5,096 bases of DNA, from NCBI GenBank assembly GCA_016208805.1, contig JACQXL010000087.1, positions 1 to 5,096 of the forward strand. The letters are read 5' to 3'. The stretch comes from Planctomycetota bacterium. GTDB taxonomy: Bacteria; Planctomycetota; MHYJ01; JACQXL01. Each line of letters opens with the position of its first letter. The stretch's first letter is position 1. A program made the translations under genes and the position numbers. Positions 1 to 5,096 of the stretch are shown here, one piece after another. A model generated the notes under the pieces. It did not search any database. It worked only from the letters and a program-made list of their open reading frames with translations, and was not told where the DNA came from.

Positions 1-1906
1 GGTCAATCTCCGATGTTTTGTTGCCATTCGCATCATAAGAATAATATGTAAAGGCATAGCCGGTATCGGTAATCTGTTTTTTGGTATACCAGAACCATTT
101 GTTGGAATAATAAAAATATTCTGTTGTTGCGCTTTCGGGGTCGGTGGTCTTTTTTACTCTGCTATTGTCATAATATTCTGTGGATGCTGTGATATTCAAC
201 TCGCCCTGGTCAACCACGGTTGAGGTAAGCAATCCCAGATTGTTATAGTTATATTTGGTCACGACATTCCTGTAACCAAAGTCATCAGTGCGGGTATCTG
301 TTTTATCCAACAAGGTATAATCAAATTTGGTAACGACACTTCGGACAAGAGTTGTATCATAAGGCGCAGTTACCTGAGTGCGGTTGCCTCGGTTATCGTA
401 ATCGTATTCGGTATAAAGCGTAGAATTTTTGGGATGAGCCGCATCATAAGAATTATATGCTTTCTTTAACTGTCCTAATACATCGTATTCGTATTCATAT
501 GTAAGGCCTATGCCGGCCGGGTCAATAATCTTCTTCCAGAGGTAGCCGTTACTATAAACATATTCCGTAACAATGTTTAGTCCCAGCGAGTCACGTGCCT
601 CTTTCCAGAGTTTACCGTTTGTATAATATTCATAATTGGTTCGCTGTTCAGCGGTGGTAATACCATAGGCATCTATGCGGGTCAACAGATTACCTTTCGT
701 ATCATAGGTCAGCGAGATAGCCACATTACGCGGGTCAATAATCAGGGTTGGTAGGTCAGGATTAGTTGCGTCCTGGTAGTAATAATTAGTGGTACAGCCG
801 ATAGCGTCAGTAATCGCGGTGGCATTGCCTCCAATATCGTATGAATAAAAGGTCGTATATCCACGAGAGTTGGTCCGGCTTAAGAGATTACGGCCGCTAT
901 CAAATGTATTGGTAATCGTGTTGCCTGATGGGTCTATGGTGTTATTCAGAACAGCCAGTGGATAATTGTATTTTATCGTTGATGTTATACCGTCAAAGTC
1001 TGAGATGATGGTGGTCTTGGTTATGTCATTATAAGAAATTGAACGAGTTTTTAAGATACTATTAACAGTCCGGGTAATAGCGGTAAGCCGCGGCGGAGTC
1101 ATCGCATCATAACCATAGATTATATCGTCGTTGAGCGGGTTGCTGACTGTTTCTACCAGATTTGTGCCGGTCTTATAATAGAACTGATATTGCCACAACG
1201 GCGTGCCGGTTTTAGAGATACTGTCCAATAATCCGTTAGTATAACCAATTGTGGTTAGATTTCCGGCCGGGTCTGTCACTGTATCAATCAGGTTATCGGT
1301 ATTATATGTTAATGTAATGGCGGCGGAATTGGGCAGGGTAATAAGAGTTAAGGTGATACCGGTATAGGTCAAACTAATAAAGTTGTCATTAACATCTTTT
1401 ATCTGGGTCAGTTGGCCGGAGGCATTAAAAGTCAACTCGGTGCGGTCTTTCTGCGAGAGAATATATGAGCTGCCGGTATAGGTAACCACTGAATAACTAC
1501 CGTATCTGGGCAATGGCACATAGACACCATCGTTGTTTGTATCATTATAGAAAATCCGTTTACCGTCCGGCCCGATGTAGACCAGTTGATAATTATTGGT
1601 GCCTTGACGCTTGACGCTGATATTAAAATTATGAGTCCAGTTTGGGCCTAAAGGCGTGGATACGGTATCGGTAATCACATCCTGACTGTTGTAATATATG
1701 GTGAAATTATGCGGCAGGGCATTGGTCGGAACGATATGCGTGAGGGTATAATCAAGGTTTAGATTGCCACTACCTGTATCTAACGATGAAGCGCCAAGAG
1801 GTGTTACACTATCTGTGCCGAGGCATCCGCCAGTAGAAGAACCGCAATGCCTATCATCAGCCGGCTGGTTGAGAAGGTTCGCCAGAAAGTTCTTAACACA
1901 TGGTTT
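1..1906 (-). CDS. YD-repeat (RHS) protein, main body, 3' end beyond the window
   Basis: This frame is open from just after a TGA at 1909-1907 to the left edge, about 635 codons with no stop. It begins with a Cys/Gly/Ser-rich stretch (CGSSTGGCLGTDSVTPLG). A conserved RHS N-terminal region follows: TGSGNLNLDYTLTHIVPTN, then TPLGPNWTHNFN near 1650-1620, the usual 'G..W.HN(Y/F)' signature before YD repeats. YD repeats then run to the edge, for example YDTKGNLLTRIDAYG near 705-665, YDNRGNRTQVTAPYD near 405-355 and YDANGNK at 37-17. By family knowledge these repeats build a large beta-cage shell in secreted or surface proteins, often with a variable C-terminal toxin; that end is outside the window. 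The frame has no ATG, GTG or TTG before the GTG at 1678-1676, which is already inside the conserved domain. It therefore lacks its own start and most likely continues the signal-peptide frame at 2166-1804. The region looks AT-richer than the operon to its right. Confidence 0.88.
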
Positions 1907-2166
1907 TCACCGAATCCTGAACCGGCAATAGATGTTCCGTTTTCGAGGAGCGACCACTGTGTATAACCATACGGGTCCTGATATGCCCAGACCTCTGCCG
2001 TTACAGGATAAGTTTCGTCAATCGCAATACGGCTCGGCACGGTAAGTTGAAGAATGACACCGTTTTCTGTTTTAGAGATAACTTCCTCGCCATAATAGGC
2101 GAAGGCATTGCTTTGCGCGATGATAGCCATTATAGCCACCAATAAATATCCTCTGAACTTATTCAT
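1804..2166 (-). CDS. Signal-peptide N-terminal part of the YD-repeat protein, frame-shifted from its body
   Basis: This 120-codon frame begins with ATG at 2166, preceded by a purine-rich AGAAGAGAG stretch. It has a clear Sec signal peptide: MNKF/R positive start, hydrophobic core YLLVAIMAIIA at residues 7-17, and a likely cleavage after A-F-A at residue 23. The mature part, roughly residues 24-95, looks like a small extracellular beta-rich domain (VISKTENGVILQLTVPSRI, then ENGTSIAGSGFGENHV), but I cannot name a family. The last ~20 residues (RLMIGIAVLLLADASAQIV) look like out-of-frame translation. In the same bases the other frame reads CGSSTGGCLGTDSVTPLG straight into the RHS domain. The two frames are both open for about 100 bases (1906-1807), and a -1 shift anywhere there joins them. 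I read this as the 5' part of one broken or recoded secreted RHS gene. A separate small exported protein is the alternative. Confidence 0.7.
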   Translation of the reverse strand: MNKFRGYLLVAIMAIIAQSNAFAYYGEEVISKTENGVILQLTVPSRIAIDETYPVTAEVWAYQDPYGYTQWSLLENGTSIAGSGFGENHVLRTFWRTFSTSRLMIGIAVLLLADASAQIV

Positions 2167-2183
2167 ATCATTCTCTCTTCTGC

Positions 2184-2217
2184 AACCACAGTATAGTATG
2201 CTTTCCTAATAACCACA
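2184..2217 (-). promoter_or_regulatory. Possible promoter region of the YD-repeat gene
   Basis: The 53-base gap between the hpf stop and the signal-peptide ATG is the only real intergenic space in the window. On the minus strand it contains TATACT (2195-2190), a fair match to a -10 box about 24 bases from the start codon, but no good TTGACA-like -35 at the right distance. A 7-base direct repeat TGTGGTT occurs at 2217-2211 and 2190-2184, 27 bases apart, flanking the -10-like box. It could be a regulator site or chance. I see no terminator hairpin with a T-run here, so read-through from hpf is possible. Confidence 0.25.
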
Positions 2218-2219
2218 CT

Positions 2220-2597
2220 CTAATACCAATCCTCCTGTTCCAGCCCGGAGCCGAAAGCGGATTGTTCGGTAACCAGCGGATAGAAATCGCCCCGATGGTG
2301 TAAGTGCGGCTTTTTCAGCCGTTCCTTGAACTTGGTCAGTTGGCGTTCCATTTTATCGGTAACCAAATCCAGCGCCGCCGCATAGTTCTGGTCCTGGGTC
2401 TTGGCGACTAATGTCCTGCCCCGCACCGTATGCACCACCATCTCGGCCACGAAATACTTTGCGGCATGGTCCAGGATAATCTCAATATGCGTGATGCGGT
2501 CAAGGTATTTATGGAGTTTTTCCGCTCTTGACTGGGCATAGGCCTTAATATCGCCGGTAATCCGCGCGTGCCGTGCGGTAATCTTAACGGGAAACAT
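2220..2597 (-). CDS. hpf: Ribosome hibernation-promoting factor, short form (HPF/RaiA, S30AE family)
   Basis: This 125-residue protein starts MFPVKITARHARITGDIKAY and has the S30AE pattern across residues 1-97: the beta strand with T-x-R-H-x-x-I-T, a K-L-x-K-Y-L helix end (residues 27-32), alternating strands (IEIILDHAAKYFVAEMVVH), then YAAALDLVTDKMERQLTKFKERLK at 72-95. Family members bind the 30S decoding and tRNA channel and hold ribosomes inactive, as 70S or 100S forms, in starvation or stationary phase. The tail (residues 98-125, ending EQEDWY) lacks the dimerisation domain of long HPF, so this is a short form. I chose the ATG at 2597 because GGGGA at 2608-2604 is 6 bases upstream and because the protein then begins where homologues do. 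A longer frame from 2663 reads through the upstream gene and a palindromic repeat. The gene overlaps the phosphoesterase by 14 bases, suggesting translational coupling. Confidence 0.9.
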   Translation of the reverse strand: MFPVKITARHARITGDIKAYAQSRAEKLHKYLDRITHIEIILDHAAKYFVAEMVVHTVRGRTLVAKTQDQNYAAALDLVTDKMERQLTKFKERLKKPHLHHRGDFYPLVTEQSAFGSGLEQEDWY

Positions 2598-3429
2598 AAT
2601 CATTCCCCGCCATAAGTGGCGGGATCTCCGCCGACAACGCGCCGGTGGCCAGCCGTTCTCCAAGTCGTCTATCCAGTTCCGGAATCTTGAATATCTTGTT
2701 CATTGTCGCCGTATAGTCATACTGGACCCGGTGGTACTTCAGGGTTTTGCCGTCAATGGTAACATAGCAGGCGCGGTTATCGCCGTCGCGCGGCTGGCCG
2801 ACCGACCCGTCATTGATGATATATTTCTTGTTATCCTCCAGTTCAAACGAATAATTCATCTCGGCCGGCGTGATAAATTTATACACCGGCACTCCTGCGG
2901 AACTCACTTCGGTCGTAATGATACCCGGCTCGTGCGTATGCCCGACAAAGCACAACCGCGGGAACATATTGAAGATCTGGACCAGTTTATCCGACGGACT
3001 GCCCATAATCATTTCGGTATCGTTCTTGAGGATGTATTCCGTTGTCGGCTCGCGGGGCGAGCCGTGGACGTATAAAATATCCTGTTCGGTCCTGGTCGTC
3101 GGCAGGTCGGCGATAAACTTCCAGTGCGTTTTCTTGCCGGATGAACTGAACCACTGCGGCTTCATCTGCCGCCGGGTCCACTCAATCGCTTCTTTAGCCA
3201 TCTCGCTGAAACCAATGGCGTTATAAAGCATCGCCTCGTCGTGGTTGCCCATCAGGACAAACTTGAACTGGCGGGCAATGGCCACGCACTCGGCCGGGTT
3301 CGGTCCGTAGCCGACCACGTCGCCCAGACAGATTATCTCCTCGCGCTTGATGCCTTTCTGGTCAATATCCTTAAGAACGGCTTCAAACGCCTCTATGTTT
3401 GCGTGGATATCGGAAACAATGGCTATCAT
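2584..3429 (-). CDS. Calcineurin-like metallophosphoesterase (Metallophos_2 type)
   Basis: This 281-residue protein has all metal-binding blocks of the superfamily in order: SDIHAN (D7, H9), GDVVGYGP (D37), GNHD (N62, H63), VHGSP (H122) and GHTH (H164, H166). NDGSVGQPRDGDNRACY at 206-222 is the usual late block of this YfcE-like subgroup. Family members are cytosolic, use two metal ions, and hydrolyse phosphomono- or phosphodiesters; the substrate cannot be told from sequence. The ATG at 3429 has AGGGA five bases upstream, and it overlaps (ATGA) the TGA that ends the displaced pilT tail, a typical coupled junction. The natural family C-terminus appears to lie around IPELDRRLGERLATG (residue 263). 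The last ~18 residues, including SAEIPPLMAGN, come from a palindromic repeat and look like an added tail. Its 3' end overlaps hpf by 14 bases. Confidence 0.9.
   Translation of the reverse strand: MIAIVSDIHANIEAFEAVLKDIDQKGIKREEIICLGDVVGYGPNPAECVAIARQFKFVLMGNHDEAMLYNAIGFSEMAKEAIEWTRRQMKPQWFSSSGKKTHWKFIADLPTTRTEQDILYVHGSPREPTTEYILKNDTEMIMGSPSDKLVQIFNMFPRLCFVGHTHEPGIITTEVSSAGVPVYKFITPAEMNYSFELEDNKKYIINDGSVGQPRDGDNRACYVTIDGKTLKYHRVQYDYTATMNKIFKIPELDRRLGERLATGALSAEIPPLMAGNDYVSR
2603..2635 (-). repeat. Palindromic coding repeat, copy 1
   Basis: On the minus strand this reads TCGGCGGAGATCCCGCCACT and on through TATGGCGGGGAA. Its core is a hairpin with a 6-bp stem, CCCGCC/GGCGGG, around the loop ACTTAT. 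It matches copy 2 (4471-4503) at 29 of 33 positions by hand count. In the phosphoesterase frame it encodes S-A-E-I-P-P-L-M-A-G-N, forming the protein's C-terminal extension. Its GGGGA edge (2608-2604) is the Shine-Dalgarno sequence of hpf, so one element serves as both coding tail and ribosome binding site. Confidence 0.75.
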
Positions 3430-3521
3430 TTTTGTCCCTGGACGATTCGCTTCAGGTCTTCCTGGTCGGCTGAATGCTCTAAAGCGACCTCGTAACTAAT
3501 CTGCTGGCCGCGATACCTCTT
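3426..3521 (-). pseudogene. pilT: Out-of-frame 3' end of pilT
   Basis: In the +1 frame relative to pilT, this stretch reads KRYRGQQISYEVALEHSADQ followed by EDLKRIVQGQK and a TGA. ISYEVALEHSADQEDLKR is the ordinary C-terminal end of PilT proteins ('LISYEEAL..A.DPEELKR'). The in-frame pilT product has none of this and stops at the TAG at 3498-3496. The segment normally found between QTGGK and this tail (the GMQTMxQSL region, about a dozen residues) is missing from both frames, so the change looks like a short deletion of a length not divisible by three rather than a single-base slip. The TGA here overlaps the phosphoesterase ATG, which supports this being the ancestral end of the gene. Confidence 0.75.
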
Positions 3522-4458
3522 TGCCGCCGGTCTGAATCTGGGAATAAATCTGGTGGATTTTACTATCGCGGATGAGCGACCGAATCGCCGGGTTGGCGAT
3601 GAGTATTTCCGCGGCCAGCGCCCGGCCTTTGCCGGTGGCTTTCGGCACCAACTGCTGGCAAAAGACGGCCTGGAGCGTAAACGATAACTGTGTTCTAATC
3701 TGCGCCTGCTGGTGCGACGGGAAGATATCAATGATACGGTTAACGGTCTGGACCACGTCGCTGGTATGCAGTGTGGCAAAGGCCAGGTGTCCGGTTTCGG
3801 AGATGGTCAGCGCGGCTTCGGTGGTCTCGTAGTCGCGCATTTCGCCGATGAGCACCACGTCCGGGTCCTGCCGCAGGGCCGTACGCAGTGCGTTCTTGAA
3901 TTCCATCGTGTCGCTACCCACCTCGCGCTGGTTTACCAGACAGTGCTTATGCTGGTGGACATATTCAATCGGGTCTTCCACGGTGATGATATGTCCGCTG
4001 GTGGTATTATTGATGAAATCTACCATCGCGGCCAACGTGGTGGATTTACCGCTGCCGGTCGCGCCGGTTACCAGCACCAGCCCTCTCAACGTGTTGCAAA
4101 GTTTCTCGCATATCATCCGGGGCAGTCCGAGTTCGTCAAAGGTCTTGATTTGGTTTGGAATGATACGCATTACGGTGCCGATGGCGCCCCGTTGCATAAA
4201 GACGTTTACCCTGAACCGGCCGATGCCTTCTATACCGAACGACATATCCAGTTCCTTGTTCTTCTCAAACTTGGCAATCTGGTTGGAATCCAGAACGCTA
4301 TAGGCCAGTTTCTTGGTATCATCCGGGGTGAGCCGCTCGTTTTCTACATTAACCAATTCGCTATCCACCCGGATACGCGGCGGTGTCCCGGCCGTGATAT
4401 GTAAATCCGACCCGCCCTTCTTGACCACTTCTAAAAGTAACGATTCTAATGAAACCAT
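3496..4458 (-). CDS. pilT: Type IV pilus twitching-motility retraction ATPase PilT (C-terminus frame-shifted)
   Basis: PilT is the hexameric cytoplasmic ATPase that depolymerises type IV pili, driving retraction, twitching and DNA uptake. The 320 residues in frame show an N-terminal PAS-like domain start (GGSDLHITAGTPPRIRVD, 15-32), Walker A GATGSGKST (132-140), the Asp box ITVEDPIEY (158-166), Walker B with the catalytic acid DPDVVLIGEMRD (198-209), the His box TGHLAFATLHT (222-232), and AIRSLIRD (291-298), the variant of the AIRNLIRE motif that separates PilT from PilB-type extension ATPases. The frame ends KEVSRPAD at a TAG just after the conserved IQTGGK. The normal last ~35 residues are partly deleted and partly in another frame at 3521-3426. 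Core ATPase motifs are intact, but whether retraction survives is unknown. The ATG at 4458 has AAGGAG (4472-4467) eight bases upstream, two bases after the previous stop. No other pilus gene is visible. Confidence 0.93.
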   Translation of the reverse strand: MVSLESLLLEVVKKGGSDLHITAGTPPRIRVDSELVNVENERLTPDDTKKLAYSVLDSNQIAKFEKNKELDMSFGIEGIGRFRVNVFMQRGAIGTVMRIIPNQIKTFDELGLPRMICEKLCNTLRGLVLVTGATGSGKSTTLAAMVDFINNTTSGHIITVEDPIEYVHQHKHCLVNQREVGSDTMEFKNALRTALRQDPDVVLIGEMRDYETTEAALTISETGHLAFATLHTSDVVQTVNRIIDIFPSHQQAQIRTQLSFTLQAVFCQQLVPKATGKGRALAAEILIANPAIRSLIRDSKIHQIYSQIQTGGKEVSRPAD

Positions 4459-4460
4459 AT

Positions 4461-5096
4461 TTAACTCTCCTTCCCCGCCATAAGTGTCGGGGTCTCCACC
4501 GAGCCGAACCCATTCGGCCCCTTGAACTCACCCCGGCTGGCCTCAAGCGATATCTGGATGTCCAGTCCGAGGCATTTCGCCTTTTGACCGCCTGCCTGTG
4601 CCGACACGGCAGACAGGGGCTTAACGGGGTCTGGGATTTCTACCACTTCAAAATCTATGTGCGAGTCGCCCCGCATAAGTGCAGGACTGTCTGCGGACTT
4701 GCCGCCGGGGCTAAAGGGAATAATGCCTTCCCGGCGATAGTCGTTAACCAGTTGGTTTAACTCCTCACTGGCCTGCTTGATGGTACACTTTTCGTAGCCG
4801 ATGTCAATGATTTCACTACCCCAATGAACAATCAGGTTGCCCAGAATACGTTTGAACTGGTTGACTCTTTCAAGGGTGGTGATGACCGTTGGCTCGCCTT
4901 CCGGTCGGACATTGCGCGCCTTCAGATAATCAACCAATTTCCGGTCGCCGGCCAGGGCCATTACCGCCATCTGAGCAAGACCCAGGATATGACCGGCCTT
5001 ATAGCCCTTGAGCGGCCCGATAAATCTCAACCACTGCCGGCCGTATTTCTTTTGCCCGTATTCCAGTTTCTCTTCAAGTTTCCCGCTTTCATAAAC
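4461..5096 (-). CDS. Unrecognised protein upstream of pilT, 5' end beyond the window
   Basis: The frame is open from the right edge to a TAA at 4463-4461, giving 211 visible residues. The TTG at 5030-5028 is not a convincing start because the frame continues upstream with sensible charged residues (YESGKLEEKLEYGQKKYGRQ). I do not recognise a family. The first ~130 residues look like a folded, mostly helical cytoplasmic domain (GHILGLAQMAVMALAGDRKL, then LERVNQFKRILGNL and QASEELNQLVNDYRREGIIPF); I see no signal peptide or clear membrane segment. From about residue 131 to the end the protein is low-conservation tail largely built of repeat DNA: SADSPALMRGD (134-144, repeat copy 3), PLSAVSAQAGG (a second hairpin) and GPNGFGSVETPTLMAGK (another hairpin plus copy 2). 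It ends two bases before pilT, so it is probably co-transcribed and coupled with it, but that does not prove a pilus role. Confidence 0.75.
   Translation of the reverse strand, partial: VYESGKLEEKLEYGQKKYGRQWLRFIGPLKGYKAGHILGLAQMAVMALAGDRKLVDYLKARNVRPEGEPTVITTLERVNQFKRILGNLIVHWGSEIIDIGYEKCTIKQASEELNQLVNDYRREGIIPFSPGGKSADSPALMRGDSHIDFEVVEIPDPVKPLSAVSAQAGGQKAKCLGLDIQISLEASRGEFKGPNGFGSVETPTLMAGKES
4467..4472 (-). promoter_or_regulatory. Ribosome binding site of pilT, abutting repeat copy 2
   Basis: AAGGAG lies 8 bases before the pilT ATG, inside the last codons of the upstream gene (K-E-S-stop). Its first two bases are the edge of palindromic repeat copy 2, so translation start of pilT sits directly beside a hairpin that could hide or expose it. 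Confidence 0.7.
4471..4503 (-). repeat. Palindromic coding repeat, copy 2
   Basis: On the minus strand this reads CTCGGTGGAGACCCCGACAC and on through TTATGGCGGGGAA. The arms CCCCGAC/GGCGGGG pair with one mismatch around an ACTTAT-type loop. In the frame of the upstream gene it encodes S-V-E-T-P-T-L-M-A-G-K, the same frame and nearly the same peptide as copy 1. It lies at the very end of the unrecognised gene and touches the pilT Shine-Dalgarno site. Confidence 0.75.
4501..4520 (-). repeat. Short hairpin next to repeat copy 2
   Basis: On the minus strand GGGCCGAATGGGTTCGGCTC folds as GGGCCGAA/TTCGGCTC around a TGGG loop: eight pairs including one G-T. It is coding (GPNGFGS) and runs directly into copy 2, so the two may be one composite element. 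It is not followed by a T-run and so is not a terminator. Confidence 0.5.
4591..4617 (-). repeat. Second-type palindromic repeat inside the unrecognised gene
   Basis: On the minus strand the arm CCTG(TC)TGCCG pairs perfectly with CGGCACAGG around a TGT loop, apart from a two-base TC bulge: nine pairs. It is followed by another CAGG. It is read through in frame as LSAVSAQAG. The sequence is unrelated to the SAExPxLMAG repeat, so it is a different element family or a stand-alone hairpin. Only one copy is present in the window. Confidence 0.55.
4667..4698 (-). repeat. Palindromic coding repeat, divergent copy 3
   Basis: The minus strand reads GTCCGCAGACAGTCCTGCAC then TTATGCGGGGCG. It shares the CACTTATG core, the GGGG edge and the outer GTC(C/G)GC with copies 1 and 2, but differs in the arms. 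Many arm changes keep a hairpin (CCTGC/GCGGG with a G-T pair). It is read in the same frame as the others and encodes S-A-D-S-P-A-L-M-R-G-D in the middle of the protein tail, not at a gene end. Confidence 0.55.

Noticed and set aside
1..1700. Repetitive pattern in the left third as a CRISPR array or tandem DNA repeat
   Set aside because: The repetition is at protein level (YD repeats, irregular spacing, degenerate DNA) with no identical direct repeats or spacers.
1807..1906. Classical programmed -1 frameshift site
   Set aside because: No X-XXY-YYZ slippery heptamer in the correct phase within the overlap. The nearest A-run (GAAAAC) lies against the TGA that closes the other frame.
2167..2219. 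Terminator or riboswitch between hpf and the YD-repeat gene
   Set aside because: Only 53 bases, with no stable hairpin found; just a weak -10-like box and a 7-base direct repeat.
2603..2635. Repeat hairpins as Rho-independent terminators
   Set aside because: None is followed by a T-run on the transcribed strand, and all lie within or across coding sequence in a packed operon.
2598..2663. Longer hpf start at 2663
   Set aside because: The extra residues (Arg-rich MENGWPPARCRRR) are the phosphoesterase tail and repeat copy 1 read in another frame. HPF homologues begin at the MFPVKITARH position, and the better ribosome binding site is there.
3712..4404. Plus-strand open frame of 230 codons opposite pilT
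   Set aside because: It is antisense to conserved ATPase motifs, has no family-like sequence, and is explained by the codon bias of pilT. The same applies to the other plus-strand frames at 2731-3495, 3572-3832, 3848-4303 and 4449-4760.
4461..5030. Start of the unrecognised gene at the TTG at 5030
   Set aside because: The frame remains open and protein-like through to the right edge, so the true start is probably outside the window.

Overview
The window carries one strand of bacterial genes: every gene I can support is on the minus strand, so transcription runs from the right edge to the left edge. The content (a PilT retraction ATPase, a ribosome hibernation factor, a calcineurin-like phosphoesterase and a secreted YD-repeat/RHS protein) indicates a bacterium using the standard bacterial code. 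The lineage cannot be fixed from this alone. In-frame palindromic repeats inside genes, and the mix of families, would suit an uncultivated Planctomycetota- or Omnitrophota-like genome, but that is only an impression.

Layout, in transcription order. (1) 5096-4461: the 3' part of an unrecognised gene, whose last ~80 codons are largely made of palindromic repeat DNA. (2) 4458-3496: pilT, encoding the type IV pilus retraction ATPase. It is complete through the AIRxLIR motif but ends early; its conserved C-terminal tail lies in another frame at 3521-3426. (3) 3429-2584: a Metallophos_2-type phosphoesterase whose start overlaps the stop of that displaced pilT tail. (4) 2597-2220: a short ribosome hibernation-promoting factor (HPF/RaiA), overlapping the phosphoesterase by 14 bases. 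These four form a tightly packed operon with gaps of 2 bases or fewer, or overlaps, if pilT is considered in its unbroken form. (5) After 53 bases, 2166-1: a secreted YD-repeat protein, split between two reading frames. A signal peptide and N-terminal domain occupy 2166-1804, and an RHS N-terminal region plus YD repeats run from 1906 off the left edge.

The most unusual signal is a ~33-base palindromic element in three copies (2603-2635, 4471-4503, and a divergent one at 4667-4698). All three are read in the same frame and encode variants of S-A-E-x-P-x-L-M-A-G. Two of them sit at gene junctions, where they form the C-terminus of the upstream protein and supply or abut the Shine-Dalgarno sequence of the next gene. 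This resembles the protein-coding palindromic elements known from Rickettsia in concept, though the sequence is not one I recognise. Two further hairpins (4591-4617 and 4501-4520) lie in the tail of the unrecognised gene.

Two genes (pilT and the RHS gene) show reading-frame breaks within 5 kb. These may be real decay, recoding, or assembly/sequencing indels; read-level checks would separate these.
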